A stretch of DNA of 64,000 bases from Kosakonia radicincitans DSM 16656 (GCF_000280495.2 NZ_CP018017.1:124001-188000), one strand, 5' to 3'. Shown: positions 27,732 through 36,844, counted from the stretch's first letter. The notes: generated from the letters alone by a model not told the origin. Program-made: numbers and translations.

Positions 27732-27810
27732 AGTTACTCCCATTAAATTTTCTTCGTTCAATTTCCAGAATGAATCGATCTTTAAATCACTCTAACGGTA
27801 ACTATTCCGA

Positions 27811-28695
27811 TTACGAAATTCCGTTACCTTTAGGAATGATCGTGTTAACAGCCAGCATTGCATTTTTGAAGAAGTGTGCATTGCTACTTCTTAACTTAAC
27901 AGAAGCATTAGAACTGACCGGGCTCAATGCCAGTAATGCGGTGCTGCGTCCCAGCCAGCGATAATATGAGAATAAACCCCACGAATTCAGGAATTCTCGT
28001 TTCATAATTGACATCAATTCAGATCTATCAGTCTGGTTAACTTTTGGGAACGTAATGAAAACTGCGCTATCCGGGTTCCGGGACAACCAACTGAAAACCT
28101 CTTCATTGGTGTAATAATACTTACCTTGCGTAAACACTCGCCCATTAAATCCTAATCGCACGACTGAGGACGGTATAATGTTATGGCAATAATCGAGCAT
28201 GGGATATCCCATTTTCATCTGAGCGATATCAATGCGATTATCGCTCGGAATGCTTGCAGGTGCATTTGCATTTTTGAAACCGCGAGTACTGATCGAGTAA
28301 TGACCGTCATCTGCATTCTGATAAACCCAGAATGGCTTGCAATACTCTTCTGAGTCTATAGCGGCTGTAAGATACGCTTCATCATAACTTTCAAATAACT
28401 TTTTTACTTTAGTCTGGTGGTCTGCAATATTTCTGGATTGAAGGTCTGGCCTGATTTTTAAAGGAATAGAATACACCGGTTCAAATGCCTTGACCGTATG
28501 GCCAGAACTCGTATGGTTTAGCAAATACCCAACCCACTCACGTTGAATTCCTTTTCCTATATACTCGCCGCTGTTCGCCCCTGCGTTGGTATCAAAACGC
28601 ACGATAGATGTTCCACGCGCAGAAAGCATATTTTCAAATTCAGCACGGATAATGTTGGTATTTTTGCTAGTTAACGAATTCTGGAGATCATGCAT
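27811..28695 (-). CDS. Hypothetical protein (294 residues)
   Basis: A soluble protein with many aromatic residues and no motif I recognise. A promoter-like TGATTATAG precedes it, and the upstream word AAATTTCAACATG resembles one upstream of the 10,891 gene. No partner gene is tightly linked. The function is unknown. Confidence 0.6.
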   Translation of the reverse strand: MHDLQNSLTSKNTNIIRAEFENMLSARGTSIVRFDTNAGANSGEYIGKGIQREWVGYLLNHTSSGHTVKAFEPVYSIPLKIRPDLQSRNIADHQTKVKKLFESYDEAYLTAAIDSEEYCKPFWVYQNADDGHYSISTRGFKNANAPASIPSDNRIDIAQMKMGYPMLDYCHNIIPSSVVRLGFNGRVFTQGKYYYTNEEVFSWLSRNPDSAVFITFPKVNQTDRSELMSIMKREFLNSWGLFSYYRWLGRSTALLALSPVSSNASVKLRSSNAHFFKNAMLAVNTIIPKGNGIS

Positions 28696-28844
28696 ATGTA
28701 GCCACCATTCATGTTTCAGCTTCGACTCTCACTATAATCACATGTTGAAATTTATTGTTACAGTGAGAATGAGGACGTTTTGCACCCAAAAATAAATAGC
28801 TTTTTCAACCGCAATTTGTGGGCATAAATGGTTTTTCTTAGCGT

Positions 28845-28870
28845 AAAAAAATAGCCGACTATGTCGGCTA
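28845..28870 (-). terminator. Rho-independent terminator
   Basis: TAGCCGAC-ATA-GTCGGCTA (minus strand) is followed by a T run, 25 bp past the stop of the 133-residue gene. Confidence 0.85.
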
Positions 28871-28894
28871 TTGTGACGATTCAACAGCTGGTGG

Positions 28895-29296
28895 TCAGAA
28901 AATGCACATCGAGGCGTATGCCGTCTTCTGGGAAACTTCAGTAGGGTTACGACCAATGAAAATACTACGGTTATTTTCTTTCTCGCTACGCATGAAGCGG
29001 TAGAGGTGGATGGCTACTCCATGAGCTTTCTGCACATCACGTCGGTGCAGCACAAGGTGCATTCTTTTTGGTGGTATGTGTGGGAAACGTTTCGCCAGAA
29101 TTTGTCCAAGCACGTTAAGTGATTCACTGTTCTCGCGTAGCTGGTAAAGGTCTTCCACGATGAAAAAGATGTTATTCCCCCTGTCGAGTTCGTCAGGTAC
29201 GGGGCACACTTTTAATCGGCACTCGATGACTTCACAACTCCAGTCACGATGAGGCAGAGACATGATGATGTTTTCTTTCTGCAAGACATTCGACAT
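28895..29296 (-). CDS. Hypothetical protein (133 residues)
   Basis: Start 29296 (MSNVLQKENIIMS) has AGGTGG six bases upstream. The protein is basic in its second half (HRRDVQKAHGVAIHLYRFMR). The family is unknown. Confidence 0.55.
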   Translation of the reverse strand: MSNVLQKENIIMSLPHRDWSCEVIECRLKVCPVPDELDRGNNIFFIVEDLYQLRENSESLNVLGQILAKRFPHIPPKRMHLVLHRRDVQKAHGVAIHLYRFMRSEKENNRSIFIGRNPTEVSQKTAYASMCIF

Positions 29297-29386
29297 AAAT
29301 CCCACCTCACGGTAAAAGCTGTATCAGTTTAACTCCCAAAACCCTTCGGCTGTGGGTTCTGCATTACGCACCGGCTCTCAGATTCC

Positions 29387-29848
29387 TTAAGGCTTTGATC
29401 CAGTATTATTCTTGAGAAATTTGAGTTCAGAACTACCCGGCTTCCCTTTTTGGGCCGTCTTGATAAATTCCCGCTCTTTGAAATACCACCGTTCAACAAT
29501 TTGTGAAGATAGCGTATTGGATTCCAAGGCATAAGCCTGCAACTCCCTCCATGCAGCTATGTTATGCGGTTTGTATTTTGCCAGCTTAATATCCAGTTCT
29601 TCTTGCCAAGATCTGGCGCGTTTTGTAAAAACCTTTCGACCCAGCATTGGGAAAACCAAGAGCCCTGCTATATTGCCGACGAACTGTACAGACCAGTCAG
29701 AGGTTATGTAAAACCATATCCCGGCATTAACCGAAACCAGAACCAATAACCATGTTCCATACGCTCGCTGAAATGGAGGGAAGCAGTTATCTCGCCACAT
29801 TCGAATACTTTTTCCAATGCTGTTCAGCAGGTTTTCGTTTGTTTTCAT
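29387..29848 (-). CDS. Membrane protein with two spans (153 residues)
   Basis: Two hydrophobic segments (about residues 33-50 and 55-72) precede a charged cytoplasmic tail rich in Lys and Glu. The family is unknown. Confidence 0.55.
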   Translation of the reverse strand: MKTNENLLNSIGKSIRMWRDNCFPPFQRAYGTWLLVLVSVNAGIWFYITSDWSVQFVGNIAGLLVFPMLGRKVFTKRARSWQEELDIKLAKYKPHNIAAWRELQAYALESNTLSSQIVERWYFKEREFIKTAQKGKPGSSELKFLKNNTGSKP

Positions 29849-29922
29849 CAGTTATCTCTGTTCCTCTTCAGCATAGGCCGTTTGTATCAATTCAAACCTG
29901 TTCACCCTGACTACTTGAAGAA

Positions 29923-30147
29923 CTATCTGATCGGTAATGCACCTAACCGGCGTAGTGCATCAGTAACCTCGTCTATGCCGAATAAAGACATTGGCGGGAC
30001 TTTATCTCCAGAGATTGAGCAGGCTGTACACAATGCATTGTATGAGCTTACTCGTTCACGATGTAGAGACTGAAGGCTTACGATCAACAGATCTCGCTCT
30101 GGGCCCGTGGTAGCTCCTATAAGGTCAAATAAACTTTGTTTAACCAC
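29923..30147 (-). CDS. Hypothetical small protein (74 residues), GTG start
   Basis: The GTG at 30147 has GGAGG eight bases upstream (minus strand GGAGGATTACGTAAGTG). The protein is helical and soluble. The family is unknown. Confidence 0.45.
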   Translation of the reverse strand: MVKQSLFDLIGATTGPERDLLIVSLQSLHRERVSSYNALCTACSISGDKVPPMSLFGIDEVTDALRRLGALPIR

Positions 30148-30231
30148 TTACGTAATCCTCCGTCAAAATCAGTCAAGAGTGCGCTCATTCTCCTCAGTTT
30201 CATTTTTTAATGAACGGAAAAGGTCGACAAA

Positions 30232-30567
30232 TCAGGCGGTATTAAAGACACCATCGTCTTTTAGTCCCATCCGTGTGTATACATCATTAATATGCTTGTG
30301 AATATATTGAAGATCACTTGCCTGCTCATGCTGTCTGATACGGTCTTCATGGCGAGAATTGGATAACCGAATGCAACGTTCCCGTTGTTCAACAATGTAC
30401 TCAGTACACTGGGTATGTTCAAACATGACCTCTCCCCATTGCCTGGCAGCGCGGAGATACAACCCTCTTTCTTCCAGGTCCCGGGCAAGTATCACCGATT
30501 TGGTCGCTGGTATCTGGTACATTTCTTCAGCGAGCAGGAACGCTGCTGCACATTTTCTTTGTCCCAT
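30232..30567 (-). CDS. PerC-like regulator candidate
   Basis: The 111 residues contain ARDLEERGLYLRAARQWGEV followed by a QRERCIRL stretch. This matches the PerC pattern (ExLExxGLxRRAAxRWLxVM, then an Arg-rich helix with Cys). PerC-family proteins activate horizontally acquired genes in enterobacteria. The rest of the protein (an N-terminal helix and a C-terminal tail) is less informative. It lies 8 bp below the 105-residue gene and belongs to the same unit. Confidence 0.5.
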   Translation of the reverse strand: MGQRKCAAAFLLAEEMYQIPATKSVILARDLEERGLYLRAARQWGEVMFEHTQCTEYIVEQRERCIRLSNSRHEDRIRQHEQASDLQYIHKHINDVYTRMGLKDDGVFNTA

Positions 30568-30575
30568 ATCTACCT

Positions 30576-30893
30576 CTACCCTTTGTATAGAGTCGACATC
30601 TGGGCAGAAGTGAATGAGATTAACTCTTCAACCTGCCATTCGCTGATACTCTCCTGGTGGATAACCGAGTCCAGAAGTGAGCAGAAGACCCGACCTTCAC
30701 AGAAGGCATCGAATAAGGTTTGCCAGGCACCGGCGAATCGCCCGGCCAGTTTACTTCGCTGACGTTTACTGCGGCAGCGATGCAATTCTTGCTGAAACAA
30801 GGATTCGTTTTCCGCACTGCTTTTTTCATGCAGAGCATCCCATAACTGGTTGAACCGTGTTTCAGTACAATTTCTGGCCGTTACCATCGTCAT
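30576..30893 (-). CDS. Hypothetical protein (105 residues)
   Basis: A helical protein with a basic centre (RCRSKRQRSKLAGRFAGAWQ). AAGGAA lies seven bases before the ATG. The shared promoter motif is 75 bp upstream. It heads the unit with the PerC-like gene. Confidence 0.55.
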   Translation of the reverse strand: MTMVTARNCTETRFNQLWDALHEKSSAENESLFQQELHRCRSKRQRSKLAGRFAGAWQTLFDAFCEGRVFCSLLDSVIHQESISEWQVEELISFTSAQMSTLYKG

Positions 30894-30945
30894 AATATTT
30901 CCTTCAGAGGCGGTTAAGCCTGTATCAATGTTGCTATTTGATATC

Positions 30946-30976
30946 TATTTTCCACGTAATATTCAGGTGACGAAAT
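30946..30976 (-). promoter_or_regulatory. Shared promoter-like motif, instance 6
   Basis: TTCGTC (30974-30969) in GATTTCGTCACC is followed after 17 bp by AAAATA, a weak -10, with ATAGAT a few bases further. The downstream gene starts at 30893. Confidence 0.5.
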
Positions 30977-31002
30977 CTCAGCTATAAATCGCTGATGGCT
31001 AA

Positions 31003-32073
31003 TTAGTCTGACCCGCATTTCTCCCGGTTGTACGCCCCACCAGGTAGCACCCATTCTTTTGACATGTTAATGACGGGCAATGTATAGACCGGATTTACCG
31101 CTTGCAGCAGCGCTTCCTCATCCGTGATATTAATAGGAGAAATATTCTGGCTTAGATCCAGAACATTTATTCGTTTACGACTGATAGTGACCCCAAAGCG
31201 GTTTTCATAGTTGGCCATTGCGTGAATACGCTCGGGGAAATAATGTTTGATGGTTGCCCATATGCGAGCACTGTTGTATATACACGTTAAGCATGAACTG
31301 CGACCCCATCCAAGACGATACGGTACTGGGGCTGTAACACGATGTTTTGCTAAAATCTCCCAGACTTGTTCTTCAGACCATTCAAGTACTGGCCTCCAGG
31401 CATCAACTTGTCTTTTTTTGCAACTGCTGGTATGTGGCTCCAGTTGTAAGTAATTGAATCTATTAGAGCTTTCCGCTCTCCTTTCCCCCGTAATAAAAAG
31501 CACCTTTTTTCCGTCAAAGCGTCTCTGATTTGTGAGTGCTCGCCGACCAACATCAATTTTTAGTGCTGATGAGCACCAACGTGTTTTAAGGCTTGGTGAT
31601 TGCTGAGGGAACCGAAGTCGCGTGGCGGGAGTGCTTCGCTGGATATCACGTTCCGCGATTATTAATCCATCTGGGGTTTCGATACATTGCGGGCGACTGT
31701 AGCCATTCTCTTTCAGCATCTCACCTTCCATTCCTCCCTGAAGCCAGGAGAACATCAACGGTATCTGAAATGTTGAAGCTATTTTGCGGTTGTAGTCGGC
31801 CATAAATGGCCAGTCCATTAAAGTACTTCCCTCGCGGCCATCAACATCGTGATGCCAGAGTTCCACCCTGGACAGATCGACCCCGATGTCAATTAAGTGG
31901 AGAAGGCAGGCTATGGAGTCTTTTCCGCCGCTAAGGCAAATGATTATCACGTCATAGCAAGATATGTCGATATCTGGAGCGTTCCTGTACGTTTGTCCTG
32001 ATAGTGGCGTGGTGATGCCTGCTATGCTACTCAGTGCAGGAATAATAAAGTTATCGTCGATTAAATCACTCAC
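31003..32073 (-). CDS. PAPS reductase/DndC-like PP-loop protein
   Basis: The 356 residues carry the ATP pyrophosphatase loop LSGGKDSIACLLHL near residue 48 and the downstream GERRAESSNR. Cys residues follow at RWCSSALK, and a second cluster lies at RSSCLTCIYNSAR. This is the layout of phosphoadenosine-phosphosulfate reductase-like proteins found on phages and plasmids (DndC- or IbrA-like). No dnd partner genes and no IbrB-like ParB gene are visible, so the substrate is unknown. A GTG start at 32073 overlaps the upstream gene by 8 bp. Confidence 0.75.
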   Translation of the reverse strand: MSDLIDDNFIIPALSSIAGITTPLSGQTYRNAPDIDISCYDVIIICLSGGKDSIACLLHLIDIGVDLSRVELWHHDVDGREGSTLMDWPFMADYNRKIASTFQIPLMFSWLQGGMEGEMLKENGYSRPQCIETPDGLIIAERDIQRSTPATRLRFPQQSPSLKTRWCSSALKIDVGRRALTNQRRFDGKKVLFITGERRAESSNRFNYLQLEPHTSSCKKRQVDAWRPVLEWSEEQVWEILAKHRVTAPVPYRLGWGRSSCLTCIYNSARIWATIKHYFPERIHAMANYENRFGVTISRKRINVLDLSQNISPINITDEEALLQAVNPVYTLPVINMSKEWVLPGGAYNREKCGSD

Positions 32074-32389
32074 TTGCCGCGCTCCTGCTCTGAAGTGAAT
32101 TTGTCAGAATCGCAGCAAGTCTAGTCTCGCCTAATGATGAGGCCAGATCTGATAGCGCTAGTTTACCTGCTGCTTCCATACCAAGTGCCTTTACTCGACT
32201 GGTATCAAGAACTGCAATTCTTTGGCCTGTTGCCTTACAGACAAGCGCATATCGACATACGCTTAATGTGCGATGGATGATGAATGAGAACATTTGATTG
32301 TCGATTTGTGCGCTGAATTTGCAGATCACATTTACTTTATGCGTCAACCCATTCTGGATTATGATTGTTGCAACATCGTCTTTAGGCAT
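32066..32389 (-). CDS. Hypothetical protein (107 residues)
   Basis: A soluble protein coupled by an 8-bp overlap to the PP-loop gene, with the shared promoter motif 48 bp upstream. The pairing suggests a joint function with the PAPS-reductase-like protein. No family is recognised. Confidence 0.55.
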   Translation of the reverse strand: MPKDDVATIIIQNGLTHKVNVICKFSAQIDNQMFSFIIHRTLSVCRYALVCKATGQRIAVLDTSRVKALGMEAAGKLALSDLASSLGETRLAAILTNSLQSRSAASE

Positions 32390-32411
32390 ATCTACCTCCG
32401 GCTTTTTACTA

Positions 32412-32442
32412 AGCCTAATACGACGCTAACAGCTGACGAAAT
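32412..32442 (-). promoter_or_regulatory. Shared promoter-like motif, instance 7
   Basis: TTCGTC (32440-32435) in AATTTCGTCAG is followed after 17 bp by TAGGCT (32417-32412). The downstream gene starts at 32389. Confidence 0.55.
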
Positions 32443-32511
32443 TTGCTTACAGATATAACTTTCACTGCAAATATCGTGTTATGAGTGACTGATTACTGCT
32501 TTGGAGACAGA

Positions 32512-33501
32512 ATGGATTTTTCTAAAACTACTGTAGTGAAACCCGGTTTAATTGGTGATAACAACGCGTATTGGGCGATGCACTTTTGCTCAATTATTGA
32601 AACCCTTTATGATAATAACCGGATGAAGGTACGTTTTAATTCCCCTCTCATGGGGAAACATACACCAACAATGAGAAACCTAGTTTCATTAGCTGGTGAA
32701 GGATATTTTTCTTTAATTAAAGATCAGTTCAGAAACTTCGGTCTACAAAATTTGCTCTGCCACTATCTGATGAGTTATGAAGGTAGAGAAGTCTTAAATA
32801 CTATACTTATTAATTTGTCTGATTATCGCAATGTCGATATCCTCGCTAATATGAGCCAGTTTGGTGTATTCATTAGCTGCCGTGACTTTAGAAGTGGCAC
32901 TAATTTTGCGGTAGAGCATAATCCTTATCTACTTGGCCATGAGAATGTCTTTTATAATTCAGTTTATAATAGCTTAAAGTTTGCAGATCTATGCATTCTT
33001 TTCCGTATGAGAACGAATCCTAACCAAGAATCAGCTACTTTGTTTGGCATTCTTGGAGAGGTCGAAGGAAACAATGGTCAGGACTTGAAGAGACCGGCCT
33101 TCTGGGGAAGGAAAGGTTTGTATTTGTCTTTTGGTATTGGAGTCAATCCTAAACCCAAGGGGGAAAAACGTTCTAATCAATTTCAGCTTAATGACTGTAC
33201 TTGCCAGTGGGTAAACGCTGCTGATGGTTATAAATTTGTCGCTATTTTTGAGTCAGAACACCATCTTGTTACAGATTATCTCGATGCAATAGGTACTATT
33301 GAACACCTTAATAAATTTGGCCCCAACCATCCTTTTCTAACACATTATCCAGCTCGGCACATTCTAAACATTGTGAGAGATGGCTGGGATAAATCAGTTG
33401 ATATATTGATTACTGAACTGCGACGTTATCTTGCGCCTAACGAATTAGCTTCGCTAGGAACAAATCCAGTAATACCCTTTATACCCTCATTCAAACATTA
33501 A
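32512..33501 (+). CDS. AT-rich plus-strand gene of unknown function (329 residues)
   Basis: It opposes the direction of nearly all neighbours and is visibly more AT-rich, which suggests a separately acquired cargo gene. The start at 32512 has GGAGACAG upstream. The protein begins MDFSKTTVVKPGLIGDNNAY and includes KRPAFWGRKGLYLSFGIGVN and EHHLVTDYLDAIGTIE. No membrane span or known catalytic motif is seen. It ends at a bidirectional terminator. A stand-alone defence or exclusion gene is possible but unsupported. Confidence 0.6.
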   Translation: MDFSKTTVVKPGLIGDNNAYWAMHFCSIIETLYDNNRMKVRFNSPLMGKHTPTMRNLVSLAGEGYFSLIKDQFRNFGLQNLLCHYLMSYEGREVLNTILINLSDYRNVDILANMSQFGVFISCRDFRSGTNFAVEHNPYLLGHENVFYNSVYNSLKFADLCILFRMRTNPNQESATLFGILGEVEGNNGQDLKRPAFWGRKGLYLSFGIGVNPKPKGEKRSNQFQLNDCTCQWVNAADGYKFVAIFESEHHLVTDYLDAIGTIEHLNKFGPNHPFLTHYPARHILNIVRDGWDKSVDILITELRRYLAPNELASLGTNPVIPFIPSFKH

Positions 33502-33506
33502 AATAA

Positions 33507-33529
33507 ATGGGGCTACGGCCCCATTTTTT
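33507..33529. terminator. Bidirectional terminator
   Basis: ATGGGGC-TACG-GCCCCAT with a T run on the plus side and A-rich sequence on the other separates two convergent genes. Confidence 0.85.
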
Positions 33530-33932
33530 ACTCACGATATAAGATGTAATAACATTTTCTGACCTGCATACTGTTGTTCAGGTAACCACAAAGTGCTTCA
33601 CGACCATCCTGACTACGACCTATCCATAGGCCAGCCAAGCGTTTATCTGGTTGCTCAGACAGTATGAAAATTTTGCTGTTAATAAGACCAATGAATGGGC
33701 GTTCTACTCCCTGGGGGACTACAAAATTCCCCAGCGGTTTGTAACTTTCCAGGTTCAATACGATCGCAGCTGTCTGGTCACTGGAATTGTCAGCATCGTC
33801 CTGTTGCTCGCTGGCAGCAGGTTGTTGGTAGTTTTGAGAAGGCTGCTGAGCATAGAAATCGTTCGGATCGATCGATTCTGCGCTGGTTATGAAGGGCAAT
33901 AGTGCTAAAAGGCCAAAAACAGCTTTTTTCAT
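33528..33932 (-). CDS. Exported protein of unknown function (134 residues)
   Basis: It has a signal peptide (MKKAVFGLLALLPFITSA, cleavage before ESID), then a Gln/Asp/Ser-rich linker and a domain ending CGYLNNSMQVRKCYYILYRE with two cysteines. The layout recalls small periplasmic proteins of transfer systems (pilus or pilot proteins). The family is not recognised. Confidence 0.6.
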   Translation of the reverse strand: MKKAVFGLLALLPFITSAESIDPNDFYAQQPSQNYQQPAASEQQDDADNSSDQTAAIVLNLESYKPLGNFVVPQGVERPFIGLINSKIFILSEQPDKRLAGLWIGRSQDGREALCGYLNNSMQVRKCYYILYRE

Positions 33933-34040
33933 ATGTCCACCATAGGGTTATGCGTTTAAATATGATTAGGCTATCAGTACCAATGCTGTCAGGCTAAAAA
34001 CAATGGGGACAAATTGAGGGCTTTTATGTTGTGTTTATTG

Positions 34041-34256
34041 CTATTTTTGTCCTGCAATAGCATCTATTTCACACAATACACAGTGACATTTAGCTGGTGG
34101 CTCAAGTCGTTCGAATTGCGTCAGATTATGCAGACGTAATCGAGGTATACGTCTGACAGCATGATGGCCACACGAAAGTTCAAGAAACCAGATTCGTCCG
34201 TTACGGCTCCCGTCCTGAACCTTTACGTTTACAACTTCTCTCCATATGCGAATCAT
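34041..34256 (-). CDS. Small Cys/His-containing protein (71 residues)
   Basis: It has ELSCGHHAVR and KCHCVLCEID, a pair of clusters that could hold one zinc ion. It lies 2 bp after the winged-helix gene and is likely coupled to it. The function is unknown. Confidence 0.55.
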   Translation of the reverse strand: MIRIWREVVNVKVQDGSRNGRIWFLELSCGHHAVRRIPRLRLHNLTQFERLEPPAKCHCVLCEIDAIAGQK

Positions 34257-34258
34257 GG

Positions 34259-34810
34259 CTAACCTTCTGCCGGGCTCGGTGGTTCATCGTTGTCCTGGGT
34301 AATTTTAACGTAATCACCCTGATTGATAACGATTACTTCATTAAGATGAGGGCTGTAACGTACCCTCTCTACTTCGTCGAGATAGTCCACATGTCTACGC
34401 GCCTTGTTATTCGAGAAGCCGAGCGCTTTCCCTATTGCGTGAACTGATGGCCCACGGCCACCATTTCTGTTCATGTATTTTTTGACATACGTGATGATTG
34501 CTTTCCTGTCACTGGTCATGTCCGGGAGTTCGGCAATGTCATCATGACCTTGTCCTTTCGCTACGCGCAGCGTCATAGACTTTCTTTCACCATCGATAAT
34601 GATTCGTCCCTGGTCATGCAACTGCCGGATACGCCGGGAAACGAGCCCTTTTGAATACCCCAGAGAAGAACAGATCTGCTCGTAAGACGGTGCTGCACCC
34701 TGCTCTTTGATTTCTGTCACAATGAAATCAAAGAGCCTGTCCAGGTGGGCATTTGCTTTTGGGGCGTTCTGTGCTTTTCCAGAAACACTACCGGCGTTGT
34801 CTTCAGTCAT
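34259..34810 (-). CDS. Tandem winged-helix DNA-binding protein
   Basis: The 183 residues hold two LexA-N-terminal-like winged helices. One is at about 20-80 (LDRLFDFIVTEIKEQGAAPS, then YEQICSSLGYSKGLVSRRIR). The other is at about 100-160 (KAIITYVKKYMNRNGGRGPS, then VHAIGKALGFSNNKARRHVD). No protease domain follows, so it is not a self-cleaving repressor. It may regulate this plasmid region. Confidence 0.7.
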   Translation of the reverse strand: MTEDNAGSVSGKAQNAPKANAHLDRLFDFIVTEIKEQGAAPSYEQICSSLGYSKGLVSRRIRQLHDQGRIIIDGERKSMTLRVAKGQGHDDIAELPDMTSDRKAIITYVKKYMNRNGGRGPSVHAIGKALGFSNNKARRHVDYLDEVERVRYSPHLNEVIVINQGDYVKITQDNDEPPSPAEG

Positions 34811-34839
34811 ATCCCTTCCGTCCAGTTGGTGGTTGTTAA

Positions 34840-35076
34840 TTAATGCGGGCTATCGACGTTCTTCGTCGAACTGAGACTAAAAGGCACGACGTCCGCTTTT
34901 ACATCAGTTAAGGAGTGATTACCGCAGAGTTGCCCTTTAACTTTAGTCAGGCCCACCAGCGCATCCTCAAGCAGTTCTGATTCCTGAGATGTCACATTAC
35001 TACCCAGTTCCATACCGATTTTTTCGCCCGCGTCCTTGAGGATACTGATAGCACGATCGATAGATTCACTGTACAT
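34840..35076 (-). CDS. Hypothetical acidic protein (78 residues)
   Basis: Start 35076 (MYSESIDRAISIL) has GGTGG upstream. The protein is mostly helical. The family is unknown. Confidence 0.5.
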   Translation of the reverse strand: MYSESIDRAISILKDAGEKIGMELGSNVTSQESELLEDALVGLTKVKGQLCGNHSLTDVKADVVPFSLSSTKNVDSPH

Positions 35077-35153
35077 AATCGCCACCTTGTTCGTTTTGTT
35101 AACATAGCCAATTAGTGCGTGTTCAGCTATAGCTGAGTTGTTTTATCACCTGT

Positions 35154-35444
35154 TTATGCGGCCCTTTTTCTTGCCAGGCAGCGAGCTAAAACCCGTTCCC
35201 TGGCTTCATGCTGCTCATCGATACAAAGCTGAATTCCCAACCCCAGGATGTAACGCTCCTGAAGTTCTGCCGGATGGAGGAAATTGAGCGCGGTGAAACC
35301 AGCTGGCACGGAACCATATTTGGCCAGGCTGTCTTCGTAACGTCGCTGGGCTATTTCACAAATTAAGTTATATTGAGCAATAGCTGCCTCACGTCCAACT
35401 TGATTGAATATTTCAACCGCCAGGACTTCCGAACATGTCTGCAT
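35154..35444 (-). CDS. Hypothetical protein (96 residues), promoter displaced by an IS
   Basis: A helical protein with an Arg-rich end (REARERVLARCLARKRAA). The IS3-family copy B inserted five bases upstream of the ATG and separates the gene from its leader and from motif instance 8, now at 36.7 kb. Unless a promoter in the IS reads outward, expression is probably lost or changed. Confidence 0.6.
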   Translation of the reverse strand: MQTCSEVLAVEIFNQVGREAAIAQYNLICEIAQRRYEDSLAKYGSVPAGFTALNFLHPAELQERYILGLGIQLCIDEQHEARERVLARCLARKRAA

Positions 35445-35478
35445 TTTTGTGACCTGCCCCCACGATTAGATACAACAC

Positions 35479-36312
35479 TCAGTTAGTAACGTCGGAATCT
35501 TCATTCTCAGAATGCCCCTTTCTCCAGCCCGCTGCAAATTCAGACGGTGTCTGATAATTCAGCGTGGAGTGCGGGCGGCATTCGTTATAATCCTGCCGCC
35601 AGTCATTAATAATTTTCCTGGCATGAACGATATCGCTGAACCAGTGCTCATTCAAACATTCATCGCGAAATCGTCCGTTAAAGCTCTCAATAAATCCGTT
35701 CTGCGTTGGCTTGCCCGGCTGGATTAAGCGCAACTCAACACCATGCTCAAAGGCCCATTGATCCAGTGCACGGCAAGTGAACTCCGGCCCCTGGTCAGTT
35801 CTTATCGTCGCCGGATAGCCTCGAAACAGTGCAATGCTGTCCAGAATACGCGTGACCTGAACGCCTGAAATCCCAAAGGCAACAGTGACCGTCAGGCATT
35901 CCTTTGTGAAATCATCGACGCAGGTAAGACACTTGATCCTGCGACCGGTGGAAAGTGCGTCCATGACGAAATCCATCGACCAGGTCAGATTGGGCGCCGC
36001 CGGACGGAGCAGCGGCAGACGTTCTGTTGCCAGCCCTTTACGACGTCTTCTGCGTTTTACGCCCAGGCCACTGAGGTGATAAAGCCGGTACACACGCTTA
36101 TGATTAACATGAAGCCCTTCACGGCGCAGCAACTGCCAAATACGACGGTAGCCAAAACGCCTGCGCTCCAGTGCCAGCCCAGTGATGCGCCCTGATAAAT
36201 GCGCATCAGCAGCCGGACGGTGAGCCTCATAGCGGCAGGTCGACAGGGATAAACCTGTAAGCCTGCAGGCACGACGTTTCGACAGACCGGTCGCATCACA
36301 CATCAACATCAC
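35479..36312 (-). CDS. IS3-family transposase OrfB (copy B)
   Basis: The protein is identical to that at 14037-14870, with intact DDE residues ([24 protein letters not shown]). Confidence 0.93.
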   Translation of the reverse strand: MMLMCDATGLSKRRACRLTGLSLSTCRYEAHRPAADAHLSGRITGLALERRRFGYRRIWQLLRREGLHVNHKRVYRLYHLSGLGVKRRRRRKGLATERLPLLRPAAPNLTWSMDFVMDALSTGRRIKCLTCVDDFTKECLTVTVAFGISGVQVTRILDSIALFRGYPATIRTDQGPEFTCRALDQWAFEHGVELRLIQPGKPTQNGFIESFNGRFRDECLNEHWFSDIVHARKIINDWRQDYNECRPHSTLNYQTPSEFAAGWRKGHSENEDSDVTN

Positions 36313-36335
36313 GGCTTCCCGCTTCTGGTCTGTCG

Positions 36336-36599
36336 TCAGTACTTTCGCCCAAGAGCCACCTGAAGCGCCTCTTTATCCAGCATGGCTTCGGCAAGCAGCT
36401 TCTTGAGTCTGGCGTTCTCTTCCTCAAGCGACTTCAGGCGCTTAACTTCAGGCACCTCCATACCGCCATACTTCTTACGCCAGGTGTAAAACGTGGCATC
36501 GGAAATGGCATGCTTGCGGCAGAGTTCACGGGCGGGTACCCCAGCTTCGGCTTCGCGGAGAATACTGATGATCTGTTCGTCGGAAAAACGCTTCTTCAT
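36336..36599 (-). CDS. IS3-family transposase OrfA (copy B)
   Basis: The protein is identical to that at 13750-14013: helix-turn-helix plus leucine-zipper stretch. Confidence 0.93.
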   Translation of the reverse strand: MKKRFSDEQIISILREAEAGVPARELCRKHAISDATFYTWRKKYGGMEVPEVKRLKSLEEENARLKKLLAEAMLDKEALQVALGRKY

Positions 36600-36698
36600 G
36601 GGGATGTCCTCATGTGGCTTATGAAGACATTACTAACATCGGGGTGTACTAATCAACGGGGAGCAGGTCATTTGCATCCGTTTTGTTTACCTGACATC

Positions 36699-36729
36699 AG
36701 TATCACCCCGATGTGCTGGCTAACGAAAT
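36699..36729 (-). promoter_or_regulatory. Shared promoter-like motif, instance 8 (separated from its gene)
   Basis: TTCGTT (36727-36722) in AATTTCGTTAG is followed after 17 bp by GATACT (36704-36699). Without the IS it would lie about 53 bp upstream of the 96-residue gene, like the other instances. Confidence 0.55.
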
Positions 36730-36818
36730 TTACGGATAGATGAATGTAATGAGGGGAATAGAACGTAATGGAATGTTTATACTGAACCCAAATTATGGGG
36801 AGCTTGATAATCAAATGT

Positions 36819-36844
36819 GGAAGTCTGTTGAGAAGCAGACTTCC
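36819..36844 (-). terminator. Hairpin downstream of the 133-residue gene
   Basis: A 9-bp perfect stem GGAAGTCTG/CAGACTTCC lies 11 bp past the stop at 36855. There is no strong T run, so termination is uncertain. Confidence 0.4.

Larger units (their letters stand above)
35450..36670 (-). mobile_element. IS3-family (IS407-type) element, copy B, 1221 bp
   Basis: Same length, ends and protein products as copy A at 13679-14899, but in inverted orientation. The flanking duplication TTTG (35446-35449 and 36671-36674) shows an independent simple insertion. Confidence 0.9.

Noticed and set aside
13679..36670. A composite transposon of about 23 kb bounded by the two IS3-family copies
   Set aside because: Each IS has its own matching 4-bp duplication, so they inserted separately. 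A composite unit would show matching duplications only at its outer ends.
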